From positions 62,001 to 126,000 of the forward strand of contig CAKSTL010000006.1 of NCBI GenBank assembly GCA_934500875.1: a stretch of DNA of 64,000 bases, in the 5' to 3' direction. The position numbers and the translations under genes were made by a program. Source of the stretch: an uncultured Clostridia bacterium. GTDB lineage: Bacteria; Bacillota; Clostridia; UMGS1810. Below, in pieces: positions 54,091 through 61,520 of the stretch. Below the pieces are notes generated by a model. That model was not told the origin of the DNA, ran no database searches, and saw only the letters and a program-made list of their open reading frames with translations. The stretch's first letter is position 1. Each line of letters begins with the position of its first letter.

Positions 54091-54369
54091 TGCCACTCCT
54101 CGATAAGAAAGCATTGGTTTTAAAGCTGTATTTTAAATTCATACTGCGTCAAAAATCTGCCATATGCGTTAAGCATAATGGCAGGTTTTATTTCCTGTCT
54201 GAATTGTAAAAAAACGATATTCAAAACTGCTTTGCACCTTAAAAACAAGATTTTTTGATGAATTTCAAGGCAAAAAAGCGAGTAATCCTGACGGATTGTG
54301 AGTTTTTTTAACGCAGAAAGGCGCAAAAAATATGTGTTTAAGGCAATGCTTACTTATCAAGGAGCGGCT
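54091..54369 (-). mobile_element. MITE-like element, copy 2 (inverted relative to copy 1)
   Basis: 279 bases. In reverse complement it matches 22500-22777 along its whole length, with about a dozen differences seen by eye. It has the same terminal repeats and the same internal hairpin with GCCATTATGC. Its right edge continues into GGAGCGGCTTTTAGCCGCCCCTTTTTA, which makes a terminator-like hairpin at the element boundary. It fills most of the 430-base gap between the decarboxylase and glmS. The rest (53967-54090) contains only a short CCTTCC/GGAAGG inverted repeat. Confidence 0.75.
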
Positions 54370-54396
54370 TTTAGCCGCCCCTTTTTATTTATCAAA

Positions 54397-56214
54397 TTAT
54401 TCCACGGTTACCGATTTTGCAAGGTTTCTGGGTTTATCAACATTGCAGCCTTTTGCGATTGCAACGTGATATGACAAAAGCTGAAGCGGAACAACGGCGG
54501 TAACGGGCGAAAGAAGCGCCTCTGTTGCCGGGACGTTTATCACCTCGTCGTACATATCGGCAGGCGTATCAAAGCCGTCGGGCAAAACGCCGACGATATA
54601 TGCCCCTCTTGTTACAACTTCTTTGATGTTGCTCTCCATTTTTCCCTTAAGAGCGTCGTTTGTGTTAAGGGCGATTACCACCGTGCCTTTTTCAATCAGC
54701 GCAATCGGCCCGTGCTTAAGCTCTCCGCCGGCATACGGCTCGGAGTGTATATACGAAATTTCTTTAAGCTTCAAAGAGCCTTCCATTGCAACGGCATAAT
54801 CAAGCGCTCTGCCAAGGTAGAAAATATCGGTTTCGCCGCATATTTTCTGTGCGATTTTTTTGGTAATATCGTCAGTTTCAAGCGCTTTTTTAACCTTTTT
54901 GGGCAGACTTAAAAGCTCGGATTTTATATTTTCGATAACGCTTTCTTCAACGTAATTTCTGTTTTGCGCCATATAGAGCGCAAAAATGTAGAGCGCAATA
55001 AGCTGCGTGATATAAGCCTTTGTGGACGCAACGGCAATTTCGGGGCCTGCGTGGGTGTAGAACACAAAATCAGCCTCACGTGATACCGAACTTCCGACAA
55101 CGTTTGTGATTGCAAACGTCTTGCAGCCGTTTTGCTTTGCAAGGCGCAGCGCCGCAAGCGTATCGGCGGTTTCTCCCGACTGGCTTATAACCATAACGAG
55201 CGTGTTTTTGTCAAGAATGGGATTTCTGTAACGAAATTCCGACGCAATATCCACGTCAACGGGTATGCCCGAGAGCCTTTCTATTGCGGTTTTTCCCACA
55301 AGCCCTGCGTGATAAGCCGTGCCGCACGCAACGATAAACACTCTTGATATGCCGCTTAAATCGCTGTCGTTTATATCGTCGAGAACGATTTTTTCACCCT
55401 TTGCAACCCTTGCGTTAAGAGTGCTTTTTATAGCCTGGGGCTGTTCGTAAATTTCTTTCAGCATAAAGTGGTCAAATCCGCCCTTCTGAGCGGCGGTTTC
55501 GTCAAACGTAACGGTATAAACGCTGCGTTTTATTTCATTTTTATCGGCGTCAACAATTTTAACGCTGTCCTTTTTAAGAATTACAAATTCGTTGTCATTT
55601 AAAAGGTAGAAATTTTTTGTATGCTTTAAAACTGCGGGGATATCCGAAGCGATAAAGTTCTCGCCGTCGCCAAGTCCCACAATGAGCGGACTGTCTTTTC
55701 TTACCGCAATAATTCTGTCCGGCTCATCCTCGCACATAACGCCGAGTCCGTAGCTGCCTTCAACCATACCAACTGTTTTAATCACTGCGTCAAGAATATC
55801 GCCGTGATAGTTTTTTGATATAAGCTGCGCCAAAACCTCGCTATCGGTTTCCGACACGAAATTGACGCCTTCTTTGATAAGCTCCTCTTTAAGCGGAGCG
55901 TAATTTTCGATAATTCCGTTATGCACAACGCTTATTTTTTTATCCTGCGAAAGATGAGGATGCGAATTAATATCGGACGGCGCACCGTGCGTTGCCCAGC
56001 GTGTATGACCTATTCCGACATTCCCGTCAAGGTTTATGCCCCTGCATTTTTCTTCGAGGTTTTTAAGCTGACCCTTGGCTTTTACCGTTGTAATCTTAGA
56101 ATTGAGCACAGAAATACCTGCCGAGTCGTAGCCTCGGTATTCAAGCTTGGATAAGCCGTCAAGCAAAACCTCTTTAGCGTTGTTTTTGCCAATATAACCA
56201 ACTATTCCACACAT
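54397..56214 (-). CDS. glmS: Glutamine-fructose-6-phosphate aminotransferase
   Basis: 605 residues from ATG 56214 (AAAGGA upstream). The start gives MCGIVGYIG, in which Cys2 becomes the catalytic N-terminal nucleophile of the glutaminase domain (~1-220). Two SIS sugar-isomerase domains follow (SQSGETADT and SLKLKEISYIHSEPYAGGELKHGP). The terminal KPRNLAKSVTVE is universal. It makes glucosamine-6-phosphate for cell-wall synthesis in the cytoplasm. It is controlled by the self-cleaving ribozyme in its leader. Confidence 0.98.
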   Translation of the reverse strand: MCGIVGYIGKNNAKEVLLDGLSKLEYRGYDSAGISVLNSKITTVKAKGQLKNLEEKCRGINLDGNVGIGHTRWATHGAPSDINSHPHLSQDKKISVVHNGIIENYAPLKEELIKEGVNFVSETDSEVLAQLISKNYHGDILDAVIKTVGMVEGSYGLGVMCEDEPDRIIAVRKDSPLIVGLGDGENFIASDIPAVLKHTKNFYLLNDNEFVILKKDSVKIVDADKNEIKRSVYTVTFDETAAQKGGFDHFMLKEIYEQPQAIKSTLNARVAKGEKIVLDDINDSDLSGISRVFIVACGTAYHAGLVGKTAIERLSGIPVDVDIASEFRYRNPILDKNTLVMVISQSGETADTLAALRLAKQNGCKTFAITNVVGSSVSREADFVFYTHAGPEIAVASTKAYITQLIALYIFALYMAQNRNYVEESVIENIKSELLSLPKKVKKALETDDITKKIAQKICGETDIFYLGRALDYAVAMEGSLKLKEISYIHSEPYAGGELKHGPIALIEKGTVVIALNTNDALKGKMESNIKEVVTRGAYIVGVLPDGFDTPADMYDEVINVPATEALLSPVTAVVPLQLLSYHVAIAKGCNVDKPRNLAKSVTVE

Positions 56215-56269
56215 ATTCAATTTTCCTTTCATTGCATAAAAATAATAACATTTCATAAGGGCACTGAAA

Positions 56270-56414
56270 GGTTTTAACACTGCAAATTCCTTTGTGACTG
56301 CGATTGCTCGCAAGGTTTTAAAAATTTGCTTACGCTTGTGCAAAGCGTGGGGTATCCGCCGAATTTTCGATTAGCCCCATCCTCGTCAACCGATTATTTT
56401 CGGTTCGGGCGCTT
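56270..56414 (-). ncRNA. glmS: glmS ribozyme (GlcN6P-responsive riboswitch)
   Basis: The minus strand has the conserved core: cleavage-site GCGCCCGAACCG from 56412, its partner CGGTTGACGAGGATGGGG, then ATCGAAAATTCGGCGGAT and a CCCC closing strand, in the right order. A distal stem with GCAAATT/AATTTGC ends near 56282. Glucosamine-6-phosphate acts as cofactor for self-cleavage, which destabilises the mRNA. The ~200-base leader between it and the glmS start is usual. The 3' boundary is approximate. Confidence 0.95.
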
Positions 56415-56450
56415 AAGATTTATTTTTTATATCCTCCTTTAAAAAAATTA

Positions 56451-56518
56451 CCCTTATATCATATTATAATATAACCGGCGCAAAAATGTCAACAAATATT
56501 TTTAATATGATATAAGGG
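56451..56518 (-). promoter_or_regulatory. glmS promoter nested in a 16-bp perfect inverted repeat
   Basis: On the minus strand, -35 TTGACA (56492-56487), an 18-base spacer and -10 TATAAT (56468-56463). The promoter lies between arms CCCTTATATCATATTA (56451-56466) and TAATATGATATAAGGG (56503-56518); the -10 overlaps one arm. TAATTTTTTT follows on the minus strand, so the same repeat may be the terminator of the zinc-ribbon gene that ends at 56543. Confidence 0.75.
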
Positions 56519-56542
56519 AGATAAATTTATTGTATATCCGAT

Positions 56543-57433
56543 TTAGTTTTCGTCCGAAGCTGCATCTGTGCTTTCGTCCGTGTTTTGGACTGTATCGGCG
56601 TTAGGATTTGCCTGCGCATTATCGGCGGTGCTTTCGTTTGGGATATCCTCTTGCGCATTGGTATCAGGACTGCCGTTTTCGTGCGCATCTGTTTCTTCTT
56701 CGACAATTGTGTAACCGTCATTTTCAGGAAGGCACACACCGCAGTAATTGCAGAAAACTGCGTTGTCCGCAACATTTTTGTGACAGTTTGGACAAACTCT
56801 TTCTTCCTTTTCAAGGCTTGCACCGCAGTTTTGGCAATATTTTGAGTCTGCGCTGTGCTTGGTTTGACAAACTGGGCATACCTTTTGCTTTTTCAAATTG
56901 TCAAACGATACCGTATTTGTAAAAACATCACGCTTTACAACGCCCGGAATAAGCAGCACACGTGACAGCACCGAAAATACAATTGTAAAATACGGCGCTC
57001 TGGTTGCGGTGACAATTCCTGCCGAGAACGGCATATAATATTCAAACGCACTGCTGCCTATGCGTGCCGAGAATTCAAAGTTCATTGCAATAACCGCAAC
57101 GATAAATCCTACGGAAAACGCAACGTTTACCGCTGAAGATACTGTATTTATAATGTAAGAATGTTTTTTTGACGCAACGGCATATGCGCCCGATATAACG
57201 GTTAAAATAATCATAACAAGCGCCGCAAGCGACACCGCAAGCGATATAAGCGCAAGATAGAGCGAATCAAAAAGACGCATATTTGAAAATACCGATGATA
57301 ATTCAAACAGTGAAAAACGGCTTTGCGCACCGAAATTCATATTTACCGAGAGCCACTTTGAGCAAATTGCAATAAGGGCGAAAAGGCTTGAAAGCGCCGA
57401 AAGAATTTTTGATGATAAGCTTAATTTTTTCAT
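56543..57433 (-). CDS. Membrane protein with double zinc ribbon and acidic tail
   Basis: 296 residues. Four hydrophobic segments lie within residues ~10-170. Two zinc ribbons follow: CPVCQTKHSADSKYCQNCG and CPNCHKNVADNAVFCNYCG (~190-235). The last ~55 residues are acidic, rich in Asn, Asp, Glu and Thr. The zinc-ribbon-plus-membrane design is common in Firmicutes but has no agreed function. RBS AGGAGGAGA. It has its own promoter and lies between glmS and spo0A; no functional link to either is apparent. Confidence 0.7.
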   Translation of the reverse strand: MKKLSLSSKILSALSSLFALIAICSKWLSVNMNFGAQSRFSLFELSSVFSNMRLFDSLYLALISLAVSLAALVMIILTVISGAYAVASKKHSYIINTVSSAVNVAFSVGFIVAVIAMNFEFSARIGSSAFEYYMPFSAGIVTATRAPYFTIVFSVLSRVLLIPGVVKRDVFTNTVSFDNLKKQKVCPVCQTKHSADSKYCQNCGASLEKEERVCPNCHKNVADNAVFCNYCGVCLPENDGYTIVEEETDAHENGSPDTNAQEDIPNESTADNAQANPNADTVQNTDESTDAASDEN

Positions 57434-57472
57434 AAAAATCTCCTCCTGATAAAATTGTCCTCCTATTAATTA

Positions 57473-57501
57473 AGTATACATCAAAGCTTTGAAATAATCA
57501 A
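57473..57501 (-). promoter_or_regulatory. Promoter of the zinc-ribbon membrane protein gene
   Basis: On the minus strand TTGATT (57501-57496), a 17-base spacer and TATACT (57478-57473), about 40 bases before ATG 57433. Confidence 0.65.
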
Positions 57502-57547
57502 CACAAAAAATCAACAAAAAAACAGACAAAGCAAAAAATAAACAAAA

Positions 57548-57611
57548 TTCGACAGTGCAAAATTTATTAAAGGAAAAAATTACCAAAATGGTATGGTAAA
57601 AAAATGTCGAA
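57548..57611 (+). promoter_or_regulatory. Pair of Spo0A (0A) boxes upstream of spo0A
   Basis: TTCGACA (57548-57554) and TGTCGAA (57605-57611) are oppositely oriented cores of the 0A box. Autoregulation of spo0A through such sites is known in Bacillus and Clostridium. Downstream lie an AAAATTGGA/TCCAATTTT inverted repeat (57635-57665) and a repeated AATAATTGG (57732-57750), with no gene in the 400-base gap. Confidence 0.65.
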
Positions 57612-57769
57612 TTTACTTAATTTTAAAATTTATGGCAAAAATTGGATATGAAGTGTCCAATTTTTAGGGTAAAAATCAAAAATAACTCTGAAAAGTGCTA
57701 TTTTCAATTGCTAAATATTGGTATAAATGTAAATAATTGGAAATAATTGGCAGAAATCAATCGTCCTTC

Positions 57770-57798
57770 TTGTAAAAAAAGCTTGAGAATTATATAAT
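57770..57798 (+). promoter_or_regulatory. Vegetative promoter of spo0A
   Basis: TTGTAA (57770-57775), a 17-base spacer and TATAAT (57793-57798). ATG is at 57834. A sigma-H promoter was not recognised with confidence. Confidence 0.65.
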
Positions 57799-57833
57799 TA
57801 AATTACAAAAAGAACTTATTGGAGGGAAAACTT

Positions 57834-58619
57834 ATGAATAATAAGGTAAGAGTGGTTGTTGCAGATGATAATAAGGAATTTTGCAGAACAATGAGAGATT
57901 ATTTTGCCGCTTGTGAGGATATTGAGTTAATCGGTGTTGCATATGACGGAAAAGAGGCATATGAAATGGTAGTGCAGACAAAGCCCGACGTGCTTTTGAC
58001 CGACGTTGTTATGCCGAATCTTGACGGACTGGGGCTTCTGAGCAAGATTAACAATATGTCCGAACCTGTCAAAAAACCGAACGCTATTGTTATTTCCGCA
58101 ATCGGCAACGACAAAATTATAAGAAGCGCAATGAATCTCGGCGCAAAATATTACATAATAAAACCTGCCGACCTTTCGGTTATTGCCGACAGGGTGAGAG
58201 AATTCAAAGAAAGTATGTCAATGTTCAAATCGGTTAAAATGCCCGACAAACAGCAGGGCGGCTCTTTTGACCTTGAAATGGGCGTTACGGCAATTATTCA
58301 GAAAATAGGCGTTCCGGCGCACATCAAGGGTTATCAGTATATGCGTGACGCCATAATTATGGTAATTAAAGATATGGACGCTATAAATTCGGTTACAAAA
58401 ATTTTGTATCCGACGGTTGCGAAAAAGTACAACACCACCTCCTCACGTGTTGAAAGGGCAATCCGCCACGCAATTGAGGTTGCGTGGGACAGAGGCGACC
58501 CCGAGGTTCTGGACGAAATGTTCGGCTACACAATCTTAAGCAGCAAGGGTAAGCCTACAAATTCGGAGTTTATTGCAATGATTTCCGACAAGCTCAGATT
58601 AGAGCTTAAGAGCGCTTAA
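57834..58619 (+). CDS. spo0A: Sporulation master response regulator Spo0A
   Basis: 261 residues from ATG 57834 (GGAGGG upstream). The receiver domain has acidic residues Asp11 and Asp12, the phospho-acceptor Asp57 in LLTDVVMPN, and a conserved Lys in YIIKPAD. The C-terminal DNA-binding domain contains the family-specific recognition helix segment TTSSRVERAIRHAIEVAW. It receives phosphate and switches cells to sporulation by binding 0A boxes, of which two lie upstream of this gene. It is unambiguous evidence for an endospore-former lineage, although sporulation itself is not proven. Confidence 0.98.
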   Translation: MNNKVRVVVADDNKEFCRTMRDYFAACEDIELIGVAYDGKEAYEMVVQTKPDVLLTDVVMPNLDGLGLLSKINNMSEPVKKPNAIVISAIGNDKIIRSAMNLGAKYYIIKPADLSVIADRVREFKESMSMFKSVKMPDKQQGGSFDLEMGVTAIIQKIGVPAHIKGYQYMRDAIIMVIKDMDAINSVTKILYPTVAKKYNTTSSRVERAIRHAIEVAWDRGDPEVLDEMFGYTILSSKGKPTNSEFIAMISDKLRLELKSA

Positions 58620-58629
58620 ATTTTTGCAT

Positions 58630-58755
58630 ATGAAAATTACAAAAATTTTTGTTTCTGAAAGCGGCGTTAAATTTAAAAATATAAAAAATGCGGCGCTGCT
58701 TTACAAAGCCTTGGACATTTCGGCGGTTATTTTACTTGCAGTCTTCCTTATATAA
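58630..58755 (+). CDS. Possible 41-residue membrane peptide after spo0A
   Basis: An ATG frame begins ten bases after the spo0A stop and ends just before the terminator. The product starts MKITKIFVSESGVKF and finishes with a hydrophobic helix (ISAVILLAVFLI) that could span the membrane. No ribosome-binding site is visible and the frame is short, so it could be chance. Confidence 0.3.
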   Translation: MKITKIFVSESGVKFKNIKNAALLYKALDISAVILLAVFLI

Positions 58756-58761
58756 ATACAC

Positions 58762-58795
58762 AAAAACCCGAGCGGATTTTTTCACTCGGGTTTTT
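58762..58795. terminator. Bidirectional terminator between spo0A and the ABC ATPase gene
   Basis: AAAAACCCGAG (58762-58772) pairs with CTCGGGTTTTT (58785-58795). A- and T-runs on both sides let it work in either direction. Confidence 0.88.
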
Positions 58796-58820
58796 GGTTT
58801 TCCTAATGCTTAAAATGTTT

Positions 58821-59567
58821 TTATCTTAACACTCTTTCCAAAAATTTAATTGTGCGCTCGTTTTTCGGATTTTCCAAAACGTCCTTTGGGCTTCCCTGCT
58901 CGACGATATAACCGTCGTCCATAAACACAACGTGCGAGGCAACCTCTTTTGCAAAGGCAATTTCGTGCGTTACCACAAGCATTGTCATTTTTTCATCGGC
59001 AAGCTTTTTCATAACGTTTAAAACCTCGCCCGTAAGCTCGGGGTCAAGTGCGCTTGTAGGCTCGTCAAACAGCATAAGCTTGGGATTCATGGCAAGCGCT
59101 CTTGCGATTGCAACCCTCTGCTGCTGACCGCCCGACAGATTGCACGGATATTCGTTAACCTTTTCGGAGAGACCCACATCCGAAAGAAGGCGGATTGCGT
59201 TTTGCTCCGCCTCGGCTTTTGAAATTTTGTTTACTATAACCGGCGCTTCGGTAATGTTTTCTATAACGCTTTTGTGCGGAAACAGGTTAAACTGCTGAAA
59301 CACCATTCCCATTTTGCTTATAATGGGGCGAAGAATTTTATCTTTTTGATATTTTCCGTCCTTTGCGATATATTCGCCGTCAAATTCTATGCTGCCGCCG
59401 TCTATTGTTTCAAGCTTGTTAAGACATCTTAAAAACGTGCTTTTTCCCGAGCCGGACGGGCCGATAACCGCCACCGTTTCGCCCTTTTCCACGCTCAAGC
59501 CGATATTTTTTAAAACTTTTGTGTTTCCAAAGCTTTTTTTTATGTTTTCAGCCTTTAAAATAGCCAT
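58821..59567 (-). CDS. Amino-acid ABC transporter ATPase (GlnQ-like)
   Basis: 248 residues from ATG 59567 (AGAGG upstream). Walker A GPSGSGKST at ~35, signature LSGGQQQR at ~140, Walker B LMLFDEPTSALD and the switch histidine in VVTHEIAF are all present. It powers polar amino-acid uptake and begins two bases after the permease stop. Third gene of the binding-protein, permease, ATPase operon read leftwards. Confidence 0.93.
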   Translation of the reverse strand: MAILKAENIKKSFGNTKVLKNIGLSVEKGETVAVIGPSGSGKSTFLRCLNKLETIDGGSIEFDGEYIAKDGKYQKDKILRPIISKMGMVFQQFNLFPHKSVIENITEAPVIVNKISKAEAEQNAIRLLSDVGLSEKVNEYPCNLSGGQQQRVAIARALAMNPKLMLFDEPTSALDPELTGEVLNVMKKLADEKMTMLVVTHEIAFAKEVASHVVFMDDGYIVEQGSPKDVLENPKNERTIKFLERVLR

Positions 59568-59569
59568 AA

Positions 59570-60214
59570 TCAACCTCTGTAATAATCAAATTTTTTCTCA
59601 ATAAATCCGAACAGAACGGTGAGAAGTCCGCAAAAAACAAGGTAGAACACGCCCGAATAGAACAGCGGCCATATAAGCGCCTTGGAGGCGATATAATTCT
59701 GCGCCGTCTGGGTGATTTCGATAACCGAAATAATTCTTGCAAGCGAGGTGTCCTTTACAAGCGTGATAATTTCATTGCCCATTGGCGGAACAATCCGCTT
59801 TACCACCTGCATAAGCACAATTTTAAAGAAAATCTGCACCTTATTCATTCCGAGAACATATCCCGCCTCGTACTGCCCCTTCGGAATTGCCTCAATTCCG
59901 CCACGGAATATTTCGGAAAAGTATGCCGCATAGTTTATTATAAATGCAATAAGCGTTGCGTTCATTCTTGTCATACCCTTGTATTCAAACATAAGGCTGG
60001 GTCCGAACATCACAATAATAAGCTGGAGCATAAGCGGTGTGCCTCTTATTATCCACACAAAAATTTTGGTAATGCCGCTTATGGGCTTAAATTTGCACAT
60101 TGAGCCGAGCGTTATTACAAACCCGAGCGGAATGGCGGCGAGAAGCGTCAGTATAAATATGTAAAAGTTTGTTCCGAAGCCTTTTAACAAGGCTTGTGTT
60201 ACGATTAAAAACAT
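59570..60214 (-). CDS. Amino-acid ABC transporter permease (GlnP/HisM-like)
   Basis: 214 residues from ATG 60214, with AGGATG upstream. It has about five helices, the RGTPLMLQL motif and the ATPase-docking EAGYVLGMNKVQIFFKIVLMQ loop that typify polar amino-acid permeases. Only one permease gene is present, so it probably forms a homodimer. Its partner binding protein is encoded 93 bases upstream. Confidence 0.92.
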   Translation of the reverse strand: MFLIVTQALLKGFGTNFYIFILTLLAAIPLGFVITLGSMCKFKPISGITKIFVWIIRGTPLMLQLIIVMFGPSLMFEYKGMTRMNATLIAFIINYAAYFSEIFRGGIEAIPKGQYEAGYVLGMNKVQIFFKIVLMQVVKRIVPPMGNEIITLVKDTSLARIISVIEITQTAQNYIASKALIWPLFYSGVFYLVFCGLLTVLFGFIEKKFDYYRG

Positions 60215-60307
60215 AATTTTTTCATCCTGTTTTCTTAAGAATATTAAACGCCGAAAAAGAACCAACCGCATTGATTGGTTCCTTCCGGTAAAGGTGTATA
60301 AACCGTT

Positions 60308-61159
60308 TTATTTTCCTACCATTGAATTTGCGAGCGTGTAGTCAAGAACCGCTGCGTCAACGGTGCTTGCTTTAACCTCCAAAAGTGCGTCCGTCTGCTT
60401 GGGAACAGCCGTATAGCTTGCCTTGGAAAGATTTTTGTCATCTTTAATTGCGCCTTCTCCGGCGGAAGATGTTTCAGCCGCAAGCTTTGCGCCCGAGAGC
60501 GAGGCAGTGTCTTTGTATTTATCTTTATCCGCTTTTCTTATAACGACAACCTGTTTGTTGAGGATGTACGGCGCCGAGAAATCGAGGTTTTCTTCTCTTT
60601 CTTCGCTGATTGTAAAGCCGTTCCAGATACAGTCAATGCTTTTTGCGTTAAGCTCAATTTCCTTTGTATCCCAGTTAATTTCAACAAATTCGGGAGTAAC
60701 GCCAATCTTTTCACACACAGCCTCGGCAAATTCGGTATCAAATCCGACAAATTCGCCGTTGTCGTTTGTGTAGTTCATAGGGTCGTAAACGGTGTAGCCG
60801 ATAATCATTTTGCCGTTCTTTTTAATGTATGCAAGGTCGGAATCTCCACTTGCTTTTGAGGGAACGTCTTTCGGCTCAAGAAGGTTATCCGCAAGGTCAT
60901 ATTTTTTTGCAATTTCCTTAAGCGTTCCGTCGCTGTAGAGTTCTTTCATAATTTTGTTAACTTCGTCAACAACGTCGCTGCCCGTTCTGAAGCCTATGCC
61001 GTATTCTTCAACCGCAAGGTCAAGGCCGTCGATTGTCATAAGGTCGGAATAGTTGCCGCCGGCATTTTCTTTGTTATCAGTCGTCTGAGTTTTGTCTGCG
61101 CATGCTGCAAAAGAGAGCATTACAGCAGCTGTCATAATCAAGCAGAGTATTTTTTTCAT
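60308..61159 (-). CDS. Amino-acid ABC transporter binding lipoprotein, apparently circularly permuted
   Basis: 283 residues from ATG 61159. Lipoprotein signal ending FAAC (Cys ~20). Family-3 binding proteins normally start with KIIVGMTVYPPM-type sequence and end with EEYGIGFRKGSD...GTLKEIAEKY. Here the normal C-terminal part (EEYGIGFRTGSDVVDEVNKI, GTLKEIAKKYDL) comes first, at ~40-95. The normal N-terminal part follows at ~115 (GKMIIGYTVYDPMNY), and the protein stops at LANSMVGK, where relatives continue into the missing C-terminal part. No homologous sequence follows the stop. It should bind a polar amino acid; the substrate is unknown. Confidence 0.85.
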   Translation of the reverse strand: MKKILCLIMTAAVMLSFAACADKTQTTDNKENAGGNYSDLMTIDGLDLAVEEYGIGFRTGSDVVDEVNKIMKELYSDGTLKEIAKKYDLADNLLEPKDVPSKASGDSDLAYIKKNGKMIIGYTVYDPMNYTNDNGEFVGFDTEFAEAVCEKIGVTPEFVEINWDTKEIELNAKSIDCIWNGFTISEEREENLDFSAPYILNKQVVVIRKADKDKYKDTASLSGAKLAAETSSAGEGAIKDDKNLSKASYTAVPKQTDALLEVKASTVDAAVLDYTLANSMVGK

Positions 61160-61163
61160 TTTA

Positions 61164-61240
61164 ATCTCCATTCCGCCGCCCTGCGCCGACACAAATTGTA
61201 ATAAATTTTCTCTTATCCGCAGGGTAAGGAGCGATAAGAG
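61164..61240 (-). promoter_or_regulatory. Structured leader RNA, copy C (before the amino-acid binding protein)
   Basis: On the minus strand: CTCTTATC (61240-61233), a 15-base loop ending CCCTGCG (61224-61218), GATAAGAG (61217-61210), a 24-base spacer, then CGCAGGG (61185-61179) pairing with the loop over seven bases. CGGCGGAATGGAGAT leads to ATG 61159. Layout, spacing and the GGCGGCGG block match copies A and B. Confidence 0.72.
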
Positions 61241-61308
61241 GTTAAATCCCCGGAGGTTTTAATGTAAAAACTTTGCATCAAAACGTCCTTTCAATATCTT
61301 ATGCCGTT

Positions 61309-61337
61309 ATTATACTTCAACGTTTTAGCAAAGTAAA
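61309..61337 (-). promoter_or_regulatory. Promoter of the amino-acid ABC transporter operon
   Basis: On the minus strand TTTACT (61337-61332), a 17-base spacer and TATAAT (61314-61309). The predicted transcript starts ~140 bases before the gene and includes copy C of the structured leader. Confidence 0.7.
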
Positions 61338-61437
61338 GCGGTAAAATGCATATTTGTGTATTATCACAACATTTATTTTGTTTTTTGCCGTTTTTATTGT
61401 AAGGATTATACAAATCGGTTTATTTTTAAAATTATTA

Positions 61438-61466
61438 TTGTGAATTATGTGATTTTGTGATAAAAT
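61438..61466 (+). promoter_or_regulatory. Promoter of the NifU-like/GGGtGRT pair
   Basis: TTGTGA (61438-61443), a 17-base spacer and TAAAAT (61461-61466). Ribosome site AAAGGAG (61506-61512) precedes ATG 61521. The rest of the 361-base divergent gap is AT-rich. Confidence 0.65.
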
Positions 61467-61520
61467 GTAGAATTAGAGAGAAAAAATTTACTTTTTTTAT
61501 ATAAGGAAAGGAGTTTTACA

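Noticed and set aside
58821..61159. Naming the transporter as glutamine- or cystine-specific
   Set aside because: Motifs show only the polar amino-acid family; the permuted binding protein makes substrate transfer by homology unsafe.
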